A program made the position numbers and the translations under genes. A stretch of DNA of 31,542 nt. Origin: JACMRI01 sp043778625 (GTDB lineage: Bacteria > Bacteroidota > Bacteroidia > UBA4408). The stretch's first letter is position 1; every line of letters starts with the position of its first letter. This document shows, in pieces, positions 1 through 8,184 of the stretch. The stretch lies in the NCBI GenBank assembly GCA_043778625.1, contig JAYWFU010000024.1, forward strand, positions 1-31,542, read 5' to 3'. A model generated the notes under the pieces. It was given only the letters and a program-made list of their open reading frames with translations. It had not been told where the DNA came from and searched no databases.

Positions 1-1047
1 ACAATTAATAACGATAGTTCCTACAATGTGCAACTATTTAACGAGGGCAACGAAAAGCAATACGTAAAACGTAATACTAGCGAAAACGGTTATATTAAAC
101 TGATATTTAATAAGCCCAATAAGTATGTTGATGTAGAACGCAAAGACGAAAAAGAGATTTATACATACATGCGCAAAAGCACTGATAACGACACTTTGGA
201 GCTATGGCATAATAATTTGACCAATGATACTACGATGTTGTATATTGGTTATGAGCAAAAGATAGACACGTTTGTAGTTAATAAAGGGGATTATACTTTA
301 GGGAAAATACGACCTAAAATAATTATCTCCGATTCAATACCCATCATTTACAAAACAAATAAGCCTACTAAAATTAAAGACCGTAGCGGCAAGGGAATAA
401 GCGGCTTGCAACTACAAACTAACTTTAGTACTGGTGTGTTAGATTATGGCAAAGTAATAACTCTAACTACTAACAACCCTATTACCAACTTTGATGCTAA
501 CAAAATAAGTATGTATTACATTAACGATACTATTAAAAAAGATACCGTACAGGTAAAATTAAAGATAGAGAAAATAGATAATTTTAACCTAACGATTACT
601 AATACTTTACCAAGCAATAAAACGCTGTACTTACGCTGCTTGCCACAAGCCATAACCGATTGCATAGGCAACGCTAACGATACTCTACGGTTTGCATTTA
701 AAATTAATAGTGCCGAAAATCATGGCAATTTTAAACTCAGCTTAGTACCCAAAAATGTGCAAGGTCATTACGTGTTATCCTTACTTACTAAGGATGGTAA
801 GCTAATAGCTCGCAAAACATTAACTCCAGCTAATTTAATTAAGAATGAATATGTAGTGCAATACAATACTATGCTGGCTACTGATTACACCCTGCAATTA
901 ATATACGATACCGACCATAATAACAAGTGGACTACAGGTAATTACCTAGCCAAACAACAACCCGAAACTATAATACAATACACAGGCAAACAAATAACCC
1001 TGCGTGCCAACTGGGACACTGAACAAACTTGGAAGTTAGATAAATAA
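1..1047 (+). CDS. C-terminal part of an Ig-like (SbsA/Big_5-type) surface protein
   Basis: The reading frame is open from base 1, so the gene begins upstream of the window and only its C-terminal ~348 residues are present. The internal GTG at 28 is not needed as a start. The region contains beta-rich Ig-like sequence with a polar, Asn/Thr-rich composition, and ends in a segment (DTDHNNKWTTGNY) typical of Bacteroidota Ig-like domain-containing lipoproteins, where a 'D.NxNGxWD.G.Y' motif precedes the C-terminus. Such proteins are exported and anchored at the cell surface; the lipobox or signal peptide would lie outside the window. Its stop codon lies inside the 3' end of the convergent ybeY gene, a 12-bp overlap. 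The family assignment is by pattern only, and no enzymatic function is proposed. Confidence 0.65.
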   Translation, partial: TINNDSSYNVQLFNEGNEKQYVKRNTSENGYIKLIFNKPNKYVDVERKDEKEIYTYMRKSTDNDTLELWHNNLTNDTTMLYIGYEQKIDTFVVNKGDYTLGKIRPKIIISDSIPIIYKTNKPTKIKDRSGKGISGLQLQTNFSTGVLDYGKVITLTTNNPITNFDANKISMYYINDTIKKDTVQVKLKIEKIDNFNLTITNTLPSNKTLYLRCLPQAITDCIGNANDTLRFAFKINSAENHGNFKLSLVPKNVQGHYVLSLLTKDGKLIARKTLTPANLIKNEYVVQYNTMLATDYTLQLIYDTDHNNKWTTGNYLAKQQPETIIQYTGKQITLRANWDTEQTWKLDK

Positions 1048-1470
1048 CTTACTCAAGTATTCGTTTTCCTTAGCAGTCATTTGGGTTTTGTGGGTTTTAG
1101 TTTTATCGGTATAACCACACAAGTGTAATAGTCCGTGTACCATCACCCGCATTAATTCGTGGTTAAAAAGTACGCCGTGTTTAGTGGCATTATCTTGCAC
1201 TCTATCCACACTTATGTATAGGTCGGCTACTACCCATTTTTTTGCTTGCTCAGGTTCACTTGAGGTATCAAACGTTATTATGTCAGTATAATAATCGTGC
1301 TGCAAAAAATCGTTGTTCATTTGCAACAATTCATCATCGGTCATAAACACGTAGTTTATGTTTTTAATTTTATACCCTTCGGCAATAGCTGTATTAGCAA
1401 GCCAAGTACGAGTGGCACCAATTTTAAATTTAGGTAGTAGTATGGTTTGTGTATGAAATACAATAGGCAT
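1036..1470 (-). CDS. ybeY: endoribonuclease YbeY (16S rRNA maturation factor)
   Basis: This 144-residue protein has the UPF0054/YbeY signature. The zinc site reads HGLLHLCGYTD, with His112 and His116 in the usual places and Asp122 where E. coli-type enzymes carry the third His. From memory, Bacteroidota members commonly have Asp there. YbeY is a cytoplasmic metal-dependent RNase involved in 16S rRNA 3'-end maturation and ribosome quality control. The length is close to the family norm (~140-160). It starts 11 bp after the ytxJ stop codon, so the two are probably co-transcribed. The 3' end overlaps the convergent Ig-like gene by 12 bp. Confidence 0.93.
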   Translation of the reverse strand: MPIVFHTQTILLPKFKIGATRTWLANTAIAEGYKIKNINYVFMTDDELLQMNNDFLQHDYYTDIITFDTSSEPEQAKKWVVADLYISVDRVQDNATKHGVLFNHELMRVMVHGLLHLCGYTDKTKTHKTQMTAKENEYLSKLFI

Positions 1471-1481
1471 TGTACGCTATG

Positions 1482-1820
1482 TTATTTGTTATCCATTAAC
1501 TCGTCGTAGCGTATAGCACTGTGAGTAGCGGAGTAGGTACAGACTCCGTTTTTAATAATTAGTGCCTGTGGCGATTGATGCTCCACACCTGTAAGCGCTG
1601 CAATAGCGTTAGATACATCACGGTGGTTTAATAAATCTAAGTAATAAGGTGTAAGCATAGCGTTGTCGCTATCTTTCCAGTTACGCTCTACTCGGTTTAA
1701 CGCAGTGTTGCTTATAGAGCAAGTGGTACTGTGTTTAAATAATAATATAGCTTCGTGCTGCGACTCAGTGTTTATAATAGTTTCGAGTTGTTCGATGCTC
1801 GTAAGTGGCTTCCAGTTCAT
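1482..1820 (-). CDS. ytxJ: bacillithiol system redox-active protein YtxJ
   Basis: This is a 112-residue thioredoxin-fold protein with the family motif FKHSTTCSIS, where Cys34 is the single active-site cysteine. The C-terminal half (SPQALIIKNGVCTYSATH) has the usual thioredoxin-like cis-Pro and GxxxxxxxH pattern. YtxJ/BrxC proteins act in bacillithiol redox chemistry as monothiol bacilliredoxin-like proteins that de-bacillithiolate or protect protein thiols in the cytoplasm. Its presence suggests, but does not prove, that the organism makes bacillithiol; no bshA/B/C gene is in the window. It is the first gene of a probable two-gene operon with ybeY. Confidence 0.88.
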   Translation of the reverse strand: MNWKPLTSIEQLETIINTESQHEAILLFKHSTTCSISNTALNRVERNWKDSDNAMLTPYYLDLLNHRDVSNAIAALTGVEHQSPQALIIKNGVCTYSATHSAIRYDELMDNK

Positions 1821-1947
1821 AGAGTTGAATTTTAATTAGTTTAACAATTTAAAATTACTAATTATTAGTTGATAATAGGTGTAATAAATAGTATAAATTC
1901 GTACTCGATGTATTAAATTTAACACACTTTTTTTCATTAAAATAGTT

Positions 1948-2961
1948 ATGGAATTAACACAACACCATTTTATTGCTGACATAAAACAAAAGGTGCGCAG
2001 TGCTCAATACGAGACCTTAAAAGTTGTAAATACACAACTTATTAATTTGTATTGGGAAATAGGTAAATCTATTGCCGAAAAGCAAACTGAAAACTGGGGC
2101 AAAGCTATAGTGCCTACTTTATCCAAAGAGTTACAAAATGAATTTCCTGGTATTGGAGGTTTTTCGGTTGGCAACTTATGGTTAATGGCACAATTTTACT
2201 CTGAATATCAAACGGTTGAATTTCTCGTACCACTGGTACGAGAAATTAGCTGGAGTAAACACATTAGTATTTTAAAAAAATGTAAGGATAATAACGAGCG
2301 TCAGTTTTATATATTATCAACTAAAAAATTTGGTTGGACAAAAAATGTATTAATTCATCAAATTGAAAATAAAACATTTGAAAAATACCTACTCAATCAA
2401 ACTAATTTTGAAAATACATTGCCTGATACTATTAAAAATCAGGCCTATTTGGCCGTAAAAGACGAATATACATTTGATTTTTTAAATTTAGCAGACCAAC
2501 ATTCGGAGAGTGAATTAGAGCAAGCCTTGTTACAAAATATTCGCAGTTTTTTAATTGAACTAGGGCATAATTACACCTTTGTTGGCAATCAGTACAAGGT
2601 AATGGTAAACGATAGAGAGTATTTTATTGACTTATTGCTTTATCATCGTCAGCTACAATGCTTAATTGCTATTGAGCTAAAAATAGGAGAGTTTTTACCC
2701 GAATACAAAGGTAAAATGGAGTTTTACCTTTCAATACTAAACGATACCGTAAAATTATCGCACGAAAACGAAGCCATAGGCATTATTATATGCAAAAGTA
2801 AAGACCGTACAATTGTAGAATACTCATTGAAAACAAGCTCTATGCCCATAGGTATAGCCACTTATACCACGTCGGAATTATTACCCAAACACTACCAAAA
2901 TTTATTACCTGACGCTAACGAAATATCACAAAAAATTAATCAATATTTTGATTTAAAATAA
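1948..2961 (+). CDS. DUF1016 / YhcG-type PD-(D/E)XK nuclease domain protein
   Basis: This 337-residue protein has the two-part DUF1016 (YhcG) layout. An N-terminal helical domain (about 1-160) contains the family stretches YWEIGKSI, ISWSKH and TKKFGWTKNVLIHQIEN. A C-terminal PD-(D/E)XK nuclease-like domain follows (about 180-310), with Asp228 in FIDLLLY and Glu243/Lys245 in IELKIGEF, so the catalytic D...ExK set looks intact. Family members are often found near restriction-modification or defence genes, but their substrate is not established. Here no methylase or restriction subunit is adjacent, so it stands alone, which is common for this family. Codons 91-100 contain a perfect 13-bp inverted repeat, annotated separately. 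Confidence 0.9.
   Translation: MELTQHHFIADIKQKVRSAQYETLKVVNTQLINLYWEIGKSIAEKQTENWGKAIVPTLSKELQNEFPGIGGFSVGNLWLMAQFYSEYQTVEFLVPLVREISWSKHISILKKCKDNNERQFYILSTKKFGWTKNVLIHQIENKTFEKYLLNQTNFENTLPDTIKNQAYLAVKDEYTFDFLNLADQHSESELEQALLQNIRSFLIELGHNYTFVGNQYKVMVNDREYFIDLLLYHRQLQCLIAIELKIGEFLPEYKGKMEFYLSILNDTVKLSHENEAIGIIICKSKDRTIVEYSLKTSSMPIGIATYTTSELLPKHYQNLLPDANEISQKINQYFDLK
2219..2247. repeat. perfect 13-bp inverted repeat inside the DUF1016 gene
   Basis: The arms 2219-2231 (AATTTCTCGTACC) and 2235-2247 are perfect reverse complements around a 3-nt loop (ACT). The repeat encodes EFLVPLVREI (residues 91-100) in frame. As RNA it would form a 13-bp hairpin within the coding sequence; as DNA it could form a small cruciform or be a protein-binding site. 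Confidence 0.8.
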
Positions 2962-2995
2962 CTAATTTTCTAAATTATTTAATATCATTTATCTT

Positions 2996-4777
2996 ATGAA
3001 ATCACTATTAACAATAGCCTTATCCGCACTAAGTGCAACAAGTTTTGCAACACAAATTAAGTACACTGTAAGTATGCCACAACCGCATACACATTACTTT
3101 GAGATAGAAGCTATAATAACTGATATTACTACTCCTACATTAGTTATGAAAATGCCAGTGTGGGCGCCAGGTTCGTACCTTGTACGTGAGTTTGCACGCC
3201 ACGTAGAGGGAGTTACTACTACCGTAAATAGCAAAACAAACATAGCAACCAAAACTGCAAAAAACACATGGAATATTACCACCAATGGAGCTAGGCAACT
3301 TACATTTAATTACAAAGTGTATGCTAACGAGCTAAGTGTGCGCACCAGCTGTGTTAATGCCGACCATGCCTACATTAACGGTACATCAGTATTTATGTAT
3401 ATTGATAAACAACAAAATATTCCGTACCAAGTAACCATTAATAAACCTGCCGAATGGAAAACTATAAGCACTGCACTACCTTTAAAAACAGGCACTACCT
3501 ACGAAGCTAAAAATTATGACCAACTGGTAGATTGCCCAATAGAAATAGGCAACCACACCACTTTTGAATTTACAGCCGCTGGTACACAACACCGTGTAGC
3601 GTTGTATGGCACAGGTAATTATAACATAGATTCGCTTAAAAAAGACATGGCCAAAATTACTACTGAGACCACTAATGTAGTAGGCGAAAACCCTAACAAA
3701 ACGTATGATTTTATTATTCATAACCTAACCGTGCCTAGTGGCGGCTTAGAACACATGAACGCTACTACCTTAGAGGTAAACCGATTTACTTATGCGCCAG
3801 CAGCCAGCTACAAGCAGTTTTTAGCATTGGTGGCGCACGAGTATTTTCATTTATGGAATGTGAAACGCATACGCCCAATAGCGTTAGGTCCATTTGATTA
3901 CGAAAATGAAAACTATACTAATTTACTATGGGTGAGCGAAGGTTTCACTAGCTATTACGAAGAGCGTATTGTGCACCGTGCAGGATACGAAACCAACACG
4001 GAGTATTTAGAATATTTGGCAGGTACTATTGCCAGTGTTGAAAACCAGCCAGGATCACGTGTGCAAAGTGCCAACGATGCCAGTTTTGATGCTTGGATAA
4101 AGCAATATCGTCCGCATGAAAATAGCAACAACACCACCATATCCTACTACGGTAAAGGCGAAATTATAGCCGCCGCATTGGATTTATTAATTATAAACAA
4201 CACCAATGCTAACAAGAGTTTAGACGATGTAATGCGCTTGTTGTACAACGAATATTACAAGAAACAAAATCGTGGTTTTACCGACCTTGAATTTAAGCAA
4301 GCCGTGGCAACTATTGCTAATACTAACGTTGACGAGTTTTGGGACAAATATATTGCAGGTACTGAGCGTATTGATTTTAAAACTTATTTAAGCTACGCAG
4401 GGTTAGATTTTAAAACAAAACCAACTGCACCTAGCGCACCTTACTTAGGCGCAACTCTTGTAGAGGTAGGAGGTAAATTAATAGTAAAAACCGTAATGCG
4501 TGGCGCAAGTGCTTACGAGAGTGGGCTTAACGCCGATGATGAAATTATTGCGGTAGATAATTACCGTGTTAACCAAGATAAATTTACAAAGTACATTGCC
4601 GCTAAAAAATTAAACGACGAGGTTACACTTACCGTTTCGCGCGATGATATTGTACGTAATTTAACAATTAAATTAAAAGGTAGCCCATCGCTTACTTACA
4701 CTATTGACAAGCTAACTGAGCAAACGGATAAGCAAAGACAAGTGCGTAAAAAATGGCTTAACTCAATAGACAATTGA
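2996..4777 (+). CDS. secreted M61-family metallopeptidase with PDZ domain
   Basis: This 593-residue protein has a cleavable signal peptide (MKSLLTIALSALSATSFA) and the M61 (glycyl aminopeptidase-like) architecture. An N-terminal beta domain covers about 20-180. The catalytic domain has the zinc motif HEYFH at 281-285 (His281, Glu282, His285) followed by WVSEGFT with the third ligand Glu315. A C-terminal PDZ domain (about 480-565, starting PYLGATLVEVGGKLIVKTV) follows. The enzyme should act in the periplasm or outside the cell, trimming N-terminal residues from peptides; substrate preference cannot be read from sequence. It begins 34 bp after the DUF1016 gene. An intrinsic terminator overlaps its stop codon, so it is not co-transcribed with the downstream patatin gene by default. 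Confidence 0.92.
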   Translation: MKSLLTIALSALSATSFATQIKYTVSMPQPHTHYFEIEAIITDITTPTLVMKMPVWAPGSYLVREFARHVEGVTTTVNSKTNIATKTAKNTWNITTNGARQLTFNYKVYANELSVRTSCVNADHAYINGTSVFMYIDKQQNIPYQVTINKPAEWKTISTALPLKTGTTYEAKNYDQLVDCPIEIGNHTTFEFTAAGTQHRVALYGTGNYNIDSLKKDMAKITTETTNVVGENPNKTYDFIIHNLTVPSGGLEHMNATTLEVNRFTYAPAASYKQFLALVAHEYFHLWNVKRIRPIALGPFDYENENYTNLLWVSEGFTSYYEERIVHRAGYETNTEYLEYLAGTIASVENQPGSRVQSANDASFDAWIKQYRPHENSNNTTISYYGKGEIIAAALDLLIINNTNANKSLDDVMRLLYNEYYKKQNRGFTDLEFKQAVATIANTNVDEFWDKYIAGTERIDFKTYLSYAGLDFKTKPTAPSAPYLGATLVEVGGKLIVKTVMRGASAYESGLNADDEIIAVDNYRVNQDKFTKYIAAKKLNDEVTLTVSRDDIVRNLTIKLKGSPSLTYTIDKLTEQTDKQRQVRKKWLNSIDN

Positions 4778-4804
4778 TGATGTGCAATTGTCTATTATTT
4801 TTTT
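4765..4804 (+). terminator. intrinsic terminator overlapping the M61 peptidase stop codon
   Basis: A perfect 12-bp stem (AATAGACAATTG at 4765-4776, its complement at 4785-4796) encloses an 8-nt loop and is followed at once by ATTTTTTT (4797-4804). The left arm lies in the last codons of the peptidase gene and includes the first two bases of the TGA stop codon; the stop's last base opens the loop. The stem is AT-rich but long, with a clear U-tract. Confidence 0.75.
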
Positions 4805-4820
4805 AATAAATCATTCACTC

Positions 4821-4843
4821 ATTGACAATTATACATTGTCAAT
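4821..4843. repeat. AT-rich inverted repeat upstream of the patatin gene
   Basis: The arms ATTGACAAT (4821-4829) and ATTGTCAAT (4835-4843) flank a 5-nt loop and are followed by a partial third copy (TTATCAATTAT). The core GACAAT/ATTGTC is shared with the terminator stem 40 bp upstream. The repeat ends 15 bp before the start codon of the phospholipase gene, where it could act as an operator or 5'-UTR hairpin, or be a low-complexity leftover. Confidence 0.5.
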
Positions 4844-4858
4844 TATCAATTATATTAT

Positions 4859-7162
4859 ATGCTCAAACGTTTATATATCCGCATTATACAAAACAAGTAT
4901 TACAACAGTATAGCTTATTTTTTTCCTATACAGTTGTTGTTTGTGCATCTCAAAAAAAACCAATCCTTCGTGTTGTTTTGGGTAATATTATTTGGGTTAA
5001 TTACGCAAAACATTTCGGCTAAATACGGCACACCTTATTTGTTTTTAGCTCCTGAATATTTAGGTAACGTAAACTATATATCCTTTGGTATTATTGGCTT
5101 TGCGTGTGGTGGGTTTATATTAGCCTATAACATTGCTAGTTATATTCGTAATTCGTTTCGGTTTCCGTTTTTAGCTACATTAAGTAATCCGTTTATTAAA
5201 TATTATATTAATAACTCCATACTTCCTGTGCTGTTTTTGATTACCTATATTGTTTGTATTATTGATTTTCAGCGAGGCTCTGAATTTAAAACTGTACTCG
5301 AAACTACAGGTTGCGTAGTTGGTTTTTTGTCAGGTATTTTTCTGTTTCAAATCATTGGACTAGGTTATTTTTTTAAAACTAATAAAGATATTGTGCAACT
5401 ATTTGGCATTGGTGGCGATGATAAAACCCACACCACCAACAAGCGTTCAAAAACAACACCCATAACGCTTCAAAATCAACAATGGAACGTATTAAAACAC
5501 AAAAAAGAAGAACGTGATTGGCACGTTGAAACTTATTTTAGCTCGTTTACACGCATTAAACGAGCACGAGGTTACGAACACTACGACAAGCAAATGATAC
5601 GTGCCGTGTACAAACAAAATCACGCAAACTCGGCATTGTTTCAATTAGTGGTATTTGCAAGTTTATTAGGCTTAGGCGTACTGCGCGATTATTCATTATT
5701 TAGCATACCCGCAGGAGCGAGTGCATTTTTGGCTATAACTATGTGTTTAATGATAAGTAATGCGGCCTACTCGTTCCTCCGTGGCTGGACAACAATTGCA
5801 GGTATCGTAACGTTAATTGTACTTAACTTTTTATCAACCACTAACACATTTCATATCATTAACAAAATAGTAGGAGTTAATTATACTAATAGCTATGTGC
5901 CTTACACTAACGCTACGCTTAATACCCTTGATAGTATTGCTGGCACTAATAATGATGATTATTTAGCAGGTATAAATTACTTGAATACTTGGCACAAAAA
6001 AGTAAGTGCTAACGGTAACCCCAAACCTAAATTAATTATTGTTAATACCACAGGCGGGGGCTTACGTAGCACGGGCTGGAGTACTCGCTTATTATTGCAT
6101 ACTGATAGTTTATTAAACAACCAATTGTACCACAACACGGTGCTGGTAACAGGGGCTTCGGGGGGGGCTATTGGCGCAGCATTTTGGCGACAAGCCACCT
6201 ACGAAAAACTATATACCCCAACAAGTAATGTAGCTACCAAAACTAATAAAGAATTGTTTTGCAACGTTACGGGCGATGTGCTTAATAGCATAATGCTATC
6301 AGTGGCCACTAACGACTTATTTTTGCGCTTAAAACATACCACTTACAACAACCAAGTATACACTAAAGACCGTGGCTTTGCATTGCAAGACGTTATTAAT
6401 AAAAACACATTAAATAGTTTGGATAAACCGTTGAGCTACTACGGCACGCTCGAAACTAAGGGAGTAATGCCAATGATGATACTATCCCCTACAATAATGA
6501 ACGATGGTAGACGGTTGTTAATATCGCCACAACACCTATCGTACTTAACTAAGCGTAGAGGAGCTGTGTACAAATCGTTTAATTTTTTAACCGAAGCTAT
6601 TGAATATACCGCACTATTTAAACACAACAACCCTATGCAGTTACCTCTAGCTAGTGCCTTGCGTTTGAGTGCATCGTTTCCGTTAATTAGCCCAACAGTT
6701 GCCTTGCCTACCACACCTTATATTGAGGTAATGGACGCAGGCGTGCGCGATAATTTTGGAGTATTAAGTAGTATTCAATTTTTGCACACGTTTAAAAACT
6801 GGATAGCACAAAATACCAGCGGAGTAGTGCTAGTGCAAGTACGCGACCGTGTTAAACAGTTTGACATAAGTACCGCTCCGCCAGCAGGTGTGGTAGAATC
6901 ATTCATTAGCCCATTTGGCAACTACTATGGCAATATGTTTCATATACAAGATTATAGCTACGACGAACAGCTTAACTATGTGCGAGCATTCCTAGGTACA
7001 CCATTCGATGTAATAGAATTTAACCTAAAAAATAACGAAAAACAAAACATTTCGTTGAGCTGGCATTTAACCACTAAAGAAAAAATACAAATATATAACA
7101 GCGTTAACGAACCCGATAATACACTAGCATTAAAGCGCTTAAAAGCCTTGATAAAACAATAA
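4859..7162 (+). CDS. multi-pass membrane patatin-like phospholipase
   Basis: This 767-residue protein has an N-terminal half (about 15-330) that carries seven or eight hydrophobic helices in two groups, roughly 20-175 and 258-328, separated by a charged stretch at about 180-255. The C-terminal half is a patatin domain: the oxyanion-hole glycines GGGLR (399-403), the nucleophile elbow GASGG (432-436, Ser434) and the catalytic Asp626 in DAG (626-628). All parts of the Ser-Asp dyad are present, so it should be an active lipid acyl hydrolase held at the inner membrane. The substrate is unknown. Codons for the nucleophile elbow contain a run of eight G (6160-6167). The gene is monocistronic, between a terminator upstream and convergent genes downstream. 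Confidence 0.85.
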   Translation: MLKRLYIRIIQNKYYNSIAYFFPIQLLFVHLKKNQSFVLFWVILFGLITQNISAKYGTPYLFLAPEYLGNVNYISFGIIGFACGGFILAYNIASYIRNSFRFPFLATLSNPFIKYYINNSILPVLFLITYIVCIIDFQRGSEFKTVLETTGCVVGFLSGIFLFQIIGLGYFFKTNKDIVQLFGIGGDDKTHTTNKRSKTTPITLQNQQWNVLKHKKEERDWHVETYFSSFTRIKRARGYEHYDKQMIRAVYKQNHANSALFQLVVFASLLGLGVLRDYSLFSIPAGASAFLAITMCLMISNAAYSFLRGWTTIAGIVTLIVLNFLSTTNTFHIINKIVGVNYTNSYVPYTNATLNTLDSIAGTNNDDYLAGINYLNTWHKKVSANGNPKPKLIIVNTTGGGLRSTGWSTRLLLHTDSLLNNQLYHNTVLVTGASGGAIGAAFWRQATYEKLYTPTSNVATKTNKELFCNVTGDVLNSIMLSVATNDLFLRLKHTTYNNQVYTKDRGFALQDVINKNTLNSLDKPLSYYGTLETKGVMPMMILSPTIMNDGRRLLISPQHLSYLTKRRGAVYKSFNFLTEAIEYTALFKHNNPMQLPLASALRLSASFPLISPTVALPTTPYIEVMDAGVRDNFGVLSSIQFLHTFKNWIAQNTSGVVLVQVRDRVKQFDISTAPPAGVVESFISPFGNYYGNMFHIQDYSYDEQLNYVRAFLGTPFDVIEFNLKNNEKQNISLSWHLTTKEKIQIYNSVNEPDNTLALKRLKALIKQ

Positions 7163-7191
7163 TTATAGAGTTACCAAGGCTACTGATTTTT
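7144..7191 (+). terminator. possible weak terminator between convergent genes
   Basis: AGCCTTG (7144-7150) pairs with CAAGGCT (7175-7181), followed by ACTGATTTTTTT. The stem is only 7 bp and the loop 24 nt, so this is a tentative call based mainly on the T-run and the convergent gene ends. Confidence 0.25.
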
Positions 7192-8184
7192 TTATGCAAA
7201 TGCACTTAATTCAGTATTCAAATTAATGTGTGGATATTGGTTCATTAATTGCGCACACAATTTGCGATAACGTGATTTGAACGTGCTGTTAGAATTACTT
7301 TCGGGGTGCAGTGCTCGATGATTTGCAGCTTGCAAAATCTGTTGTATGTTTTCAAACAAGAGTAATTCTCGTTTATTAAGCAACGTAGTAATAAATGCTT
7401 GCCACACATAGTTTATGGCTTCGTTGCTTGGATGTACGCCATCGGCAGTGTAATAGCGATAATCACGCAGGTCGTCAATTACTAATTCGTAACTCGGAAA
7501 ATAAAATGTGTTTTCATAAGCCTGCACCAACCCGTGTGTTGCACTTATTAGCTGTGCTTTACTTAGGTTGTTTTCAATAATACCATCGCGTACATAGCGC
7601 ACTGGGCTTACAGTAAGTAGTATGTTTAGTAACGGATTAACTAGTTGCAATTGTGCAATTAAATTTTGATACACTACTTCTACTTGCGCTGCCGTACACA
7701 TTTGTTTGGTAAATAAGTGTTGCGGTTGTTTGTGGCAATTACTCACCATAACGTCATCAGTAGCACGAGTATAATAAAATGCCGAACCCCACGTAAGTAC
7801 TAAGTAATGTGCACTTTGGAGTTGCGTTAATAAGTTAGTTTGTATAGTCTGTAATTTTTCAACTAATGCTTCTTTGCTAGTAGCATACACGCTACTATGC
7901 GCTTGATAGCTAAAGTACAGCCCATCGGTATAAATAATATCAGCTGCATTAATAGGCAAGTTATCTATAGCCGCATTAAGCTGTTGCGCTAATAACAAAG
8001 GGTTAAACACAATACCATACGGATTAACTGTAGCATTAAATTTATGCTGTACCAATAGCTCGCCCATATTTTGAGCAAAGCATGAGCCAATACACAACAA
8101 CTTGTCAGTATACGAAAAACCGCACACACCGTTAGTTTTATGGTAGTATGCGGCTAGGTCAAGCGTAAGTTTTTGGCTAACCAT
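7192..8184 (-). CDS. GSCFA family protein
   Basis: This 330-residue protein carries the family-naming motif GSCFA at residues 33-37 (in LLCIGSCFAQNMGELL), a central block with the TWGSAFYY-type signature (LVLTWGSAFYYTRA), and a late DGVHPSNEAINY block that resembles the Asp-x-x-His block of SGNH/GDSL hydrolases. From this I infer an SGNH-like fold with Ser34 as candidate nucleophile. Biochemical function is not established for the family, although members in other bacteria are linked to carbohydrate or acyl-ester chemistry. There is no signal peptide. Its start codon overlaps the hemE 3' end by 8 bp, implying translational coupling with hemE; a functional link to haem synthesis is not evident. 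Confidence 0.88.
   Translation of the reverse strand: MVSQKLTLDLAAYYHKTNGVCGFSYTDKLLCIGSCFAQNMGELLVQHKFNATVNPYGIVFNPLLLAQQLNAAIDNLPINAADIIYTDGLYFSYQAHSSVYATSKEALVEKLQTIQTNLLTQLQSAHYLVLTWGSAFYYTRATDDVMVSNCHKQPQHLFTKQMCTAAQVEVVYQNLIAQLQLVNPLLNILLTVSPVRYVRDGIIENNLSKAQLISATHGLVQAYENTFYFPSYELVIDDLRDYRYYTADGVHPSNEAINYVWQAFITTLLNKRELLLFENIQQILQAANHRALHPESNSNSTFKSRYRKLCAQLMNQYPHINLNTELSAFA

Noticed and set aside
1857..1869. ACTAAT-T-ATTAGT small palindrome in the ytxJ/DUF1016 gap
   Set aside because: Short and AT-only in an AT-rich region; no promoter element could be placed relative to it.
4822..5022. Short plus-strand frame overlapping the start of the phospholipase gene
   Set aside because: It overlaps the first helices of the phospholipase in another frame and has no domain; the 767-residue frame explains the region.
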